A stretch of DNA of 64,000 nucleotides, from assembly GCA_022841465.1 (NCBI GenBank), contig JALHRL010000008.1:62001-126000 (forward strand), read 5' to 3'. How positions within the stretch are numbered: the stretch's first letter is position 1; each line of letters opens with the position of its first letter. This document shows, piece by piece, positions 41,414 through 50,335 of the stretch. The notes beneath the pieces were generated by a model that saw only the letters and a list, made by a program, of their open reading frames with translations, was not told the DNA's origin and did no database searches. Source of the DNA: Bacteroidia bacterium (GTDB lineage Bacteria; Bacteroidota; Bacteroidia; B-17B0; Aurantibacillaceae). The position numbers and the translations under genes are program-made.

Positions 41414-44400
41414 TTACCTGAACAAACTTACATTTCCTTTGTGTTCAAATTCTGTTCCGTCTTTTCCTTCGGCTTTTAAAATATAAAAATACGTTCCGTC
41501 GCTACATTCTTTCCCTTGAAAATTTGTTCCATCCCAAGCAAAGTTTCCGGTTTCGCTGGTTACTTCATATACTTTGTTTCCCCAACGATCGTAAATTATA
41601 ATATAAATTTTAGCAAGGTTAGTTGCGCGTAATCTAAATATATCGTTTGATTTATCGCCATTTGGTGTAAATACATTGGGTATTTCTAATTTTGATGGTA
41701 ACTCTACTCTAACAATTCTCATGGCAGTATCTATACAACTTCCTTTTTGTACTTTTAAATAAACCGTATACGTACCGGCTGCTTGATAAGTATGCCCGGT
41801 TACAGAAGAGTTCATCATGGTAGGTGTTACTACTCCATCGCCATAACCCCAAACAGAAATAATATTACTTGAATTTGTGCTTGCTGCGCTGGTATTTATA
41901 AACGTAACCGGTAATGGCGAAAATCCAAAATCCGGATCGGCTATAAACGAGGCTTCTATACCTCCTCCTATTACTTCATACGCCGTCATGTTTACACATC
42001 CGTTTATGGTGTTTGTTACAGTTACAAAATACAAACCCGTCATATTACTTGCAAGTACCGACGATGTTAAGTTAGATGTGAGTGCACCTGCAGGTACTGT
42101 CCATGAATACGTAAAACCTGTTGTACTTCCGGTAATACTTGGTGTGATAGCAACAGTTGGATTTGTGTTACAATCTAATGTAAATGCAGAAGTTGTTTGA
42201 AGCGGCGGCACATTAAAATCACAAGCTACAACATACGTTGCTGATGTGGTACAACCATTTATTACCGATGTGCATATTGCTGAATGGCTACCGCAGGCAG
42301 TGGTATTAAACTGTGTACCCGGAACAGGGCTACCTATTGGCGGATACCACACATACGTTGGAACCAAGGCTACAGCTAGTGTTGGCTGAGTTACTGGTAC
42401 TATTACTACATCTTTATTTTTACAATTGATAACAGAATTAGTTAAGGCACTTATTGTAAAGGCGGGCAACCTTATATCTTGAATTATGGTTGTTGTTTTT
42501 ACTGCCCTACACAAATTATTGTTATCAACTGCTCCAACCGTATAAACTCCCACAACAGTAATGTTTGCAGTAGACCCTGTAACCGATGGCTTAATAGTAA
42601 CGGTTGTATTAGCGGTTGGATTAACAGAGTTAGATGGTATTGCAGGAACTGTCCATGTTATGTTTACATTTGGATTGCTGCTGATTCCGTTTAATACCAT
42701 GCTTGGGTCTTTACAAGACAAAATAGAAAGCGGTTGTATAAAATCAATATTTGGGGCAATGGTATTTTGTATAATACTAATTGACATAGATGTTAAACAA
42801 TTATTCGTTAAATCTTTTACGTATACCACCCATATTCCAGGCGTAGTAATATTGTTTTGATTTGGATTGTTACCTAATGTTGTAGTTGGGGTAATTACAA
42901 CCGTTGAGCCGGGTGGCAAGAAGGTATAACTAACCGGCGTGTTTAGCACAGGTGAAGTAATTACACTGGTTACCTGCATACTTGTTATACTGGTTGTAGA
43001 ACATCCTACCGTAAAATTACTAGGACTGGTTACCGTAAATACAGGAACACCTACCGAAGCAGTTACTTGAACTGATTGTGTGGTTCTACAGCCCGTTAAA
43101 TTATTAATAGATTCTCCCCAATAAATTCCGGCTGCATTAGGACAAAAAACATTTATGGTTCCCTGAGGCACTCCTACATAAACAGTGTTGGTTCCATTTA
43201 CTTGAAACCAATTTGTTGTAACGTTAGGCCCCATATTGCTCGTTAAGGTCATACATCCTGCCGTTACATTACAGGTAATACTTTGAAGGGTTGGTGTAAT
43301 GGCAATGGTTGGAGATGAAAAATCTTGATATACGGTATAGGTTTGTGTAAAAGTACATCCCGTTGAACTACTGCCAACAACTTGCCCTGTGCAAGAGGTA
43401 GTGAAATTATAACTGTTACCCGTTAAAGTAGATGAACAATTTGGAAACCATGTATAAGTTAACGGAACTCCATTGGTTACACTGGTTGTTAATAATACAT
43501 TGGGGTTGTTACAGGTTACCGTATAATTATTACTTGGATTATAAACTATGAAATTTGCAGGTAATGGATTTGCAGCTACCGTAAATTGTGCAGTGGCAGT
43601 ACAACCATTAGCGGTAGTTACCGTTACGTTATTTACACCCGGAACTAAGCCTGCGGCTGTACTGCTGTTTACAGGAGTAACTGTGCCCGGTAACGGACTC
43701 CATGCTACTGTATAATTTGGGCTACTGCTTGGGTTAAACGTTACATTTAAATTTACACTGTTGGTTATTGGATTGCTACATGTTGGATTTGTAACTACAG
43801 GAGATATTACAGGAACAGCAAATACTGATACAGTTGCAATACTTGTTTGTGTAATTACTGTACTTAAAGATGTTGTGCCGGTAATAAATAATGTATAGGT
43901 GGTTGTAGTGGTGGGCGACACATTAAAGTTAGGATTACTCTGAACCTGCCCTCCCGGTTGTATTGAATATGAAGGGTTACTTAAATTATTTGGGTTGGAG
44001 ATAGAAACATTTGCAGAAGAACCTAAGCAAATAGAAGTATTTGTACTTGAAGGCGACAATATACAATTTGTAGCAGAAGCAGGAGAACAACTTAAACAAG
44101 TTGTTTGGTAATACATTCCTGCCATAATCATACTATAACAATCGCCAACACCCGGCACCGAATATATTGCCGAATTTTGATTGATTACTGCAGGCGCACC
44201 CGGGTCAACAATAAAATTCCAAACCTGTTGTGCTGTTGTAGTTAACACGTAATTATTGGTTGCGCTGTTTAATGCTATATTCTGATTTGATATTTTTTGA
44301 AAATCACTAACTAATAAAAAATTGGTGGTGCTTTGTGTATTACCACACACGTTAAAACCTGTAATGGTGCTGCTAACAGGTCCGGGAGGCTGTGTTTCGC

Positions 44401-45019
44401 AACCATCGGCAATAACAATACTACCTGTGTAATTTTGTGTTGGATCGGAATAGATGATAAATAATACAGCACCGTCCGCATCGTTTTGTGCAATAGGAGG
44501 ATTAGTAGGTAAACCTGAAATTATATAATTGCCATTTCCTGAAATAATAGAAGTAACGTCTGCCCTGTAAGCATAAGAACCCTGATATCCCCAGCATTTA
44601 TCGGCATCTTGCCCAATTATTGTCATTGGAAAAGAACCGGTAACAGTATTTGGATTTGTTATGGTAGCTGTTATTGCAATTCCACTACCTGAAGTTCCAA
44701 CATATAAAAACGCTTTTTCAATTACATTACATGAAGGTATTCCGGTTATATTAAATGCAGCTGGTTGCGTTAATCCAACCTGAAAACTAAAGGGTCTTTT
44801 ATACAATGGATTACTTGCATAGGTAAAATTTAAGCCGCAGGCTGTTTGCGTATAAGAAGTAGCAATAAAACCGTTTCCATTACTAATTTTATTTACACTT
44901 TCAGGAATTGGGTTTACAACATTTTTTCCGGTATTAAATTCCGGGGTACCTAATTTTACATTTTGTGCAAAGGTCGCTGTAAATAATAAAACGAACGAAG
45001 CAATAAAGACTTTTTTCAT
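41414..45019 (-). CDS. Large secreted protein with PKD-like domain and T9SS type B (gliding motility-associated) C-terminal domain
   Basis: C-term LEIPNVFTPNGDKSNDIFRLRATNLAKIYIIIYDRWGNKVYEVT...WDGTNFQGKECSDGTYFYILKAEG; PKD-like SFIADPDFGFSPLPVTFINTS. Confidence 0.93.
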   Translation of the reverse strand: MKKVFIASFVLLFTATFAQNVKLGTPEFNTGKNVVNPIPESVNKISNGNGFIATSYTQTACGLNFTYASNPLYKRPFSFQVGLTQPAAFNITGIPSCNVIEKAFLYVGTSGSGIAITATITNPNTVTGSFPMTIIGQDADKCWGYQGSYAYRADVTSIISGNGNYIISGLPTNPPIAQNDADGAVLFIIYSDPTQNYTGSIVIADGCETQPPGPVSSTITGFNVCGNTQSTTNFLLVSDFQKISNQNIALNSATNNYVLTTTAQQVWNFIVDPGAPAVINQNSAIYSVPGVGDCYSMIMAGMYYQTTCLSCSPASATNCILSPSSTNTSICLGSSANVSISNPNNLSNPSYSIQPGGQVQSNPNFNVSPTTTTTYTLFITGTTSLSTVITQTSIATVSVFAVPVISPVVTNPTCSNPITNSVNLNVTFNPSSSPNYTVAWSPLPGTVTPVNSSTAAGLVPGVNNVTVTTANGCTATAQFTVAANPLPANFIVYNPSNNYTVTCNNPNVLLTTSVTNGVPLTYTWFPNCSSTLTGNSYNFTTSCTGQVVGSSSTGCTFTQTYTVYQDFSSPTIAITPTLQSITCNVTAGCMTLTSNMGPNVTTNWFQVNGTNTVYVGVPQGTINVFCPNAAGIYWGESINNLTGCRTTQSVQVTASVGVPVFTVTSPSNFTVGCSTTSITSMQVTSVITSPVLNTPVSYTFLPPGSTVVITPTTTLGNNPNQNNITTPGIWVVYVKDLTNNCLTSMSISIIQNTIAPNIDFIQPLSILSCKDPSMVLNGISSNPNVNITWTVPAIPSNSVNPTANTTVTIKPSVTGSTANITVVGVYTVGAVDNNNLCRAVKTTTIIQDIRLPAFTISALTNSVINCKNKDVVIVPVTQPTLAVALVPTYVWYPPIGSPVPGTQFNTTACGSHSAICTSVINGCTTSATYVVACDFNVPPLQTTSAFTLDCNTNPTVAITPSITGSTTGFTYSWTVPAGALTSNLTSSVLASNMTGLYFVTVTNTINGCVNMTAYEVIGGGIEASFIADPDFGFSPLPVTFINTSAASTNSSNIISVWGYGDGVVTPTMMNSSVTGHTYQAAGTYTVYLKVQKGSCIDTAMRIVRVELPSKLEIPNVFTPNGDKSNDIFRLRATNLAKIYIIIYDRWGNKVYEVTSETGNFAWDGTNFQGKECSDGTYFYILKAEGKDGTEFEHKGNVSLFR

Positions 45020-45070
45020 ATAACTAAAGTTAATGAAAAAAAAGAAAAAAGCAAGTTATTTTAAATGAAT

Positions 45071-47449
45071 TTACTTATTGCTTCCACAACTACCATAGTA
45101 AGTACGCTTAACCTCTGGATTTTCAAGCACCTGGAAAGTCATGTAGGGTGTGCCAAACAATTTACAATAGCGCGCCAGGTTTTTTTGCTTAGCTAATTCA
45201 AGAGCAAATGCAAAGGTGCGAGAGTAATATTTTTCAGGGATTCTGCTGGCAGAACTTATGTACATAAATATTAAATTTTCTTGAACATCTTTTTCTCTTA
45301 AGTAAGGTTCCAATAAAGTAGCAGAATATCTGTAATCTTTACTTTTACTAAATATATAAGAAAGCTTAAGTGCATTTTGCCAACTGGCATCTCTTATATT
45401 AAAAAAACCTTTTATTCTGGCAATACAAGCATCTATTTGTGCATCTGCATTTTCTAAAGTATCTAAGCTTTCCATAATTCTGAATTGCCATTCTATATTC
45501 AACCCATTTACAAAAGCGCTATCCAATTTTCCGTACAAACCATCAATCCTTTGTTGTACTTTTGCCTGGTGATCTGCGTTTCCTGCATTACTATCTAATT
45601 TTAACTCGCAAAATATTTTGTTGTATTGATAAACCGGACTATTCACATCAACTTTAGTTAATTTTGCAAAAGTTGCATCATCGTCTTCATCAACAGAATT
45701 GTTTTTTTGATAACGATAATAAACCACATTATTTATTAATGGAGCATTTGCTGGTGTATCATCAATTTTTAAACTATCAAAAACGCTTTCAGGATATTTT
45801 CCGGCTGCTACTCTTTTACCAATTAATTCTAATATTTTAAACGCCTGATCCATTTTATTTGCCTTCACTGCCCTATTAAATTGAACAACGCTAAACTTTT
45901 GTTCTTTTGCGCCGCTTACATCGTAGGTAACATCTAATACAATTTGCGCAAACCTTTCTTTAGCCAAAATAGGTTCCAATTCGTCTTGAAGTTTTTTATC
46001 GGCATTAATGGTGTTTATTGCTTTACGCTTACCCATATTCACCAAATTGGCGTACTTTCCATCTTCGTTTTCCAGCATAAACAAACCCCAACTATCACGT
46101 GTTTCAATTGTTGGTTTTATTTCTGTTTTCTGCATTTCCTGTAATACCTTTGTAACGCTTTCGGCACGTTTACGTTGTAATTTTGCGTTTGCAACAGAAT
46201 CTCCTTCAATGCTGGAATAGGCATAAATATATAAACCGTCAATTATAAAATCAGGTTCGTTTAATGCCTTAATAAAAGGTTGAATATCTTCATTCTTAAA
46301 TTCAAATTTATTTTTCTCAAAAGGTATATTAAAAGTTAATAAAGAGCTTTCAGATTTAGGTTCAAAAGGAGGTTTTAAACCTGTGCTTCCTTTAACGGGC
46401 ATTATGCCAATAGGTGTGTTACTATCAATGTTTCCCGATTCTGTATAACCGCGTGTAACCGTTTTACAATACCTTCCATCTTGAACAATAATTAAATTTA
46501 ATTCGTAATCACCCGTAATTTTTTTATTGAATTTACCTAGTTCTACTTTTAATCCTTTAATTTTAGTTTTCTTGTTTCTGCTAACATTCTTTACCAGTAA
46601 ATTATTTTTAAAGAGTTTGTCCTTATAAATTACCTTACTCATTACCCCCTTGTTATAAAGGTTGTTATCTACAATGTTATAATCTGCCTTTGTATACTGA
46701 TCTCTCTGAACAATATCATAAGCAATTCCGTCTTTTGATTTTTTTATAAGGCGGCGTAACTCCTTTGCATTTTTATACTCTAAATAAACTTTACCATCGC
46801 TTACGCTTAAACCATTGTGAAGCACATCGTAATTGCGCCATTTATCGCAGTTCTTACATTTACGTGCTTCCGGATCTTTTAATTTTTTTGATTTTGAATT
46901 GTATCTTGTTTTTAATTCCTTTTTATGTTCAGCACCTTCGTTGGTAATATCGTAACCGCCAAAAACAGCACTAACAAAAACTTTTTTGCCATCATCATCC
47001 ATTACACAACTCATACCAATTAAGGTGAATTTAGGATTGGTAAGCACTAACAAATTTTTCTGATTGCTTTCCCACCTGTTATAAATTACCTTTGCTACTT
47101 CGTCTGTTTTATAATTCTCTCGCCCTTTGCTAATAGGTGCTTTCATGGTAATTTCTTCGCCTCTTTTAGTTGCTCCTTCCTTCTTTAAATTTTTCTTTGT
47201 TTCAGCAGGATCAACTTTATCTTTACCCTTTGATGCCATTTTATCTGCGCTTGTGTAAGCAGCATCATTTAACATGGTAACAAACTCTAACCTATCTAAA
47301 CCTTTTTCAGCACGAAAACGATTTAATTCCCGAAGCAGAATCTTGGGTAATGAATCAATTTTAAAATTCTCATCGCTAACTGTAGTTTTATTTTTTTGAG
47401 CAAAAACATTTGCTGAACAAATAACTATTAAAATTAAAATATAACGCAT
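45071..47449 (-). CDS. CAP (SCP/PR1)-domain protein with OmpA-like C-terminal region
   Basis: LLRELNRFRAEKGLDRLEFVTMLNDAAYTSADKMASKG; later LYIYAYSSIEGDSVANAKLQRKRAESVTKVLQE. Confidence 0.7.
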   Translation of the reverse strand: MRYILILIVICSANVFAQKNKTTVSDENFKIDSLPKILLRELNRFRAEKGLDRLEFVTMLNDAAYTSADKMASKGKDKVDPAETKKNLKKEGATKRGEEITMKAPISKGRENYKTDEVAKVIYNRWESNQKNLLVLTNPKFTLIGMSCVMDDDGKKVFVSAVFGGYDITNEGAEHKKELKTRYNSKSKKLKDPEARKCKNCDKWRNYDVLHNGLSVSDGKVYLEYKNAKELRRLIKKSKDGIAYDIVQRDQYTKADYNIVDNNLYNKGVMSKVIYKDKLFKNNLLVKNVSRNKKTKIKGLKVELGKFNKKITGDYELNLIIVQDGRYCKTVTRGYTESGNIDSNTPIGIMPVKGSTGLKPPFEPKSESSLLTFNIPFEKNKFEFKNEDIQPFIKALNEPDFIIDGLYIYAYSSIEGDSVANAKLQRKRAESVTKVLQEMQKTEIKPTIETRDSWGLFMLENEDGKYANLVNMGKRKAINTINADKKLQDELEPILAKERFAQIVLDVTYDVSGAKEQKFSVVQFNRAVKANKMDQAFKILELIGKRVAAGKYPESVFDSLKIDDTPANAPLINNVVYYRYQKNNSVDEDDDATFAKLTKVDVNSPVYQYNKIFCELKLDSNAGNADHQAKVQQRIDGLYGKLDSAFVNGLNIEWQFRIMESLDTLENADAQIDACIARIKGFFNIRDASWQNALKLSYIFSKSKDYRYSATLLEPYLREKDVQENLIFMYISSASRIPEKYYSRTFAFALELAKQKNLARYCKLFGTPYMTFQVLENPEVKRTYYGSCGSNK

Positions 47450-47574
47450 AAAATTTAATTCATTGAAAGGTGTAAATAGGGTTAAACAAGTACACTAATT
47501 TTTTTCAATGTATTAATTTTTTTCGATAAAAAAAATGGTTTTGTTTTAAAAAGGTTTAAACAGTAAAATATCTG

Positions 47575-48420
47575 CTAAAAGCCGTATCCAGCATGGTTTT
47601 TATTAAATTCAGCAGGGCTTATATTGGGGTTTATTTCTATGTGCGGATACTCGTAACTTTCAAACAAACCCATTCCGTCATAAATACTAACTGCAACCGG
47701 AACCATCCATTTTTCATGAATAAACAACACTGCTTTTTTGCAATACAAGGTTGGAACAATTATTCTGCTTCCTTTTTTTAAATACCCAAACTCGTTTAAT
47801 AAATTATTATTGTAGCGTAATAAATAATCGTTAACAACTAATTTTGCTGCTATCATGCTCACCGTTTCTTTTTCACCAACTACATAATCAACAAAATTAT
47901 AATTTTTGTTTTCGTATTGTATAACATAACAGTTGTAATTAAATTTTTTATGTTTCCCTATGTAAGTAAAGTTTTTTATTCCATCTTTATCTTTAGCAAT
48001 GGTTAACGCAATAGATTTTCCAATAAAATCGTAACCCAATTCATGAATGGTATAATGTTGGTTTTTCCGCATTATATTTCCGGTTGGATCTAAATTAAAC
48101 AAAGGTAAAATATTTGATTTTATAATTGCTTTACCATTGTTTTCATTTTGATTGTATAAAATCTCAAGTTTCTTTTTTCTGTTTATAAAATACAATCGTC
48201 TTGGATTTACATTTAACTTAATTTCTGATTTTTCAGAAAAAAAAGTTTTATCAATGCGTTCTAATGCGTTAATATGCAATTTAAGTGTTTTTACAGCTTT
48301 AATTGAATCGTACATTTGTTGTAAAATAACAATGGGATTGTGGGTTTCCTGCTTAATGCTGTATCTAAAACCCAGCATTATGCTAGCAAGAATAAATATT
48401 ACCAGTACTTTTTTCTTCAC
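47575..48420 (-). CDS. DUF1571-like protein
   Basis: MYDSIKAVKTLKLHINALERID..., YFINRKKKLEILYNQNENNGKAIIKSN, EKWMVPVAVSIYDGMGLFESYEYPHIEIN. Confidence 0.7.
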   Translation of the reverse strand: MKKKVLVIFILASIMLGFRYSIKQETHNPIVILQQMYDSIKAVKTLKLHINALERIDKTFFSEKSEIKLNVNPRRLYFINRKKKLEILYNQNENNGKAIIKSNILPLFNLDPTGNIMRKNQHYTIHELGYDFIGKSIALTIAKDKDGIKNFTYIGKHKKFNYNCYVIQYENKNYNFVDYVVGEKETVSMIAAKLVVNDYLLRYNNNLLNEFGYLKKGSRIIVPTLYCKKAVLFIHEKWMVPVAVSIYDGMGLFESYEYPHIEINPNISPAEFNKNHAGYGF

Positions 48421-48481
48421 AATATTACAACAACAAAGATAAATTTAAGTTTTTATTTACCTTTGATTTTATTTAAGATTT

Positions 48482-49222
48482 ATGTCAGTTATTGGAATTA
48501 TTCCCGCGCGTTATGCCTCCACCCGATTTCCGGGCAAACCTTTAGCGTTTATTGAAGGAAAAACCATGTTACAAAGGGTTGTTGAACAGGTGAAACTTGC
48601 AAAAGGCCTTGACCACATTTTAGTAGCAACGGATGATGAACGCATTTTAAAGCATTGCGAAGAAATAAAGGTAAACGCGGTTATGACTTCGGCAGAGCAT
48701 CAAAGTGGCACCGATAGGTGTTTTGAAGCTTATGTTTTATCAAAATCAAAGGCAGATTACATTATAAACATACAAGGCGATGAGCCTTTTTTGCACCCCG
48801 ATCAAATTTCTTCTTTAATTGCCGCTTGCGACGGTAAAAATGAATTAATCACCCAAATGATAAAATGCACCAGCCAAGAAACATTGTTTAACAACGGCGA
48901 AGTTAAAATTGTTTTAAACCAAAACAATGAGGCATTGTATTTTAGCCGTAGTGTTATTCCTTTCTTAAAAAACGAAGCTCCAGAAAATTGGCATTTAAAA
49001 CACACGTATTACCGACATGTAGGTATGTATGTTTATAGAGCAGATGTTTTAGAGAAAATTTCTAAACTAAGCGTCTCTGCCCTAGAAAAAGCTGAATCGT
49101 TAGAACAATTGCGCTGGCTAGAAAACAACTTTAAAATTAAATGCATTGAAACCAGTTATGATAGCCATTGCATTGATACACCCGAAGATATTGAAGCGGT
49201 TTTAAGATTAATGAAGAAATAA
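48482..49222 (+). CDS. kdsB: 3-deoxy-manno-octulosonate cytidylyltransferase
   Basis: IGIIPARYASTRFPGKPLAFIEGKTMLQRV; NIQGDEPFLHPDQI; ETSYDSHCIDTPEDIE. Confidence 0.96.
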   Translation: MSVIGIIPARYASTRFPGKPLAFIEGKTMLQRVVEQVKLAKGLDHILVATDDERILKHCEEIKVNAVMTSAEHQSGTDRCFEAYVLSKSKADYIINIQGDEPFLHPDQISSLIAACDGKNELITQMIKCTSQETLFNNGEVKIVLNQNNEALYFSRSVIPFLKNEAPENWHLKHTYYRHVGMYVYRADVLEKISKLSVSALEKAESLEQLRWLENNFKIKCIETSYDSHCIDTPEDIEAVLRLMKK

Positions 49223-49266
49223 GGTGGAAAGATAGTTGGTCCTCAAAAAAGTGATTATTATTATTT

Positions 49267-49408
49267 GGGCGCCTTATCGCGCTTTCACTCCAAGCTCCGC
49301 AGTCTTTTGCTTATGCGCTAAATCTGTGGTGGCTTCCTTTGGTCGCCTCCTCTATTAAGCGCATTTACGCAAAATCCTTGCGGAGGCTTTCCGTTCAATC
49401 ACGGGCGC
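49267..49408. repeat. Imperfect palindromic intergenic element (about 140 bp)
   Basis: Termini gggcgcc...gggcgc; aagctccgcagtcttttgcttatgcgc versus reverse complement of gcgcatttacgcaaaatccttgcggaggctt. Confidence 0.6.
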
Positions 49409-49549
49409 AACATTACCGTTAAATTTAAAATAAAAACATCTTCCTTATATTTAAAGCTTTTCTCAATTTGTGATAGGTTTTCGTTCTCCCCTTTCATCAA
49501 ATTCTAACTAGGAGAATGGTTTGCAGAAAACTTGAAACTTATTTATGCA

Positions 49550-49585
49550 AAAAAGCCTGAAATAAAAATATACTTCAGGCTTTCA
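49550..49585 (-). terminator. Rho-independent terminator
   Basis: aaaaagcctgaaataaaaatatacttcaggcttt downstream of the aldolase gene. Confidence 0.8.
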
Positions 49586-49600
49586 TTTTATAAAATAAAC

Positions 49601-50248
49601 TTACTTTTTTGCGTCGGCCAAAAACTGAGCCAAACCGCTATCGGTTAAAGGATGCTTTAATAAAGCAGTAATAGCGCTTAACGGACAAGTAGCTACATCG
49701 GCACCTATTTTTGCGCACTCTATAATGTGCATTGGATGGCGAACGCTTGCTGCTAAAATTTGAGTTTCGTATCCAAAATTATCGTAAATAACACGGATAT
49801 CTTCAATTAAACTTAAACCATCGGTACTTACATCATCTAATCTACCAATAAATGGCGATACGTACGTTGCTCCGGCTTTTGCAGCCAATAAAGCTTGTCC
49901 GGCAGAAAACACAAGTGTACAATTGGTTTTAATTCCTTTTTCGGTAAAATATTTTATTGCTTTTACACCTTCTTTAATCATAGGTATTTTTACTACAATA
50001 CGAGGATGTAATTTTGCAAGTGCTTCACCTTCTTTCACCATTCCATCAAAATCAGTTGCAATTACTTCGGCACTTACATCACCGGTAACAATATTACATA
50101 TATCAACGTAATGTTTCAAAATATTTTCTTGCCCTTTAATTCCTTCTTTTGCCATTAGCGAAGGATTTGTGGTAACACCATCCAGCACACCTAAATCTTG
50201 TGCTTCTTTAATTTGTGCAAGGTTTGCTGTATCAATAAAGAATTTCAT
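49601..50248 (-). CDS. Transaldolase-like fructose-6-phosphate aldolase (TalC/Fsa family)
   Basis: [52 protein letters not shown]. Confidence 0.95.
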   Translation of the reverse strand: MKFFIDTANLAQIKEAQDLGVLDGVTTNPSLMAKEGIKGQENILKHYVDICNIVTGDVSAEVIATDFDGMVKEGEALAKLHPRIVVKIPMIKEGVKAIKYFTEKGIKTNCTLVFSAGQALLAAKAGATYVSPFIGRLDDVSTDGLSLIEDIRVIYDNFGYETQILAASVRHPMHIIECAKIGADVATCPLSAITALLKHPLTDSGLAQFLADAKK

Positions 50249-50335
50249 TTTTTAAAAGTTTAGCGGCAAAAATAACACTATTCAAGTATTCACACCTTTA
50301 AATGTGTATTTACTTTTCAAGAAATATTAACCTTA

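Noticed and set aside
42479-42860. Plus-strand ORFs inside the large T9SS gene
   Set aside because: Antisense to the 1201-aa gliding-associated protein; composition consistent with shadow frames.
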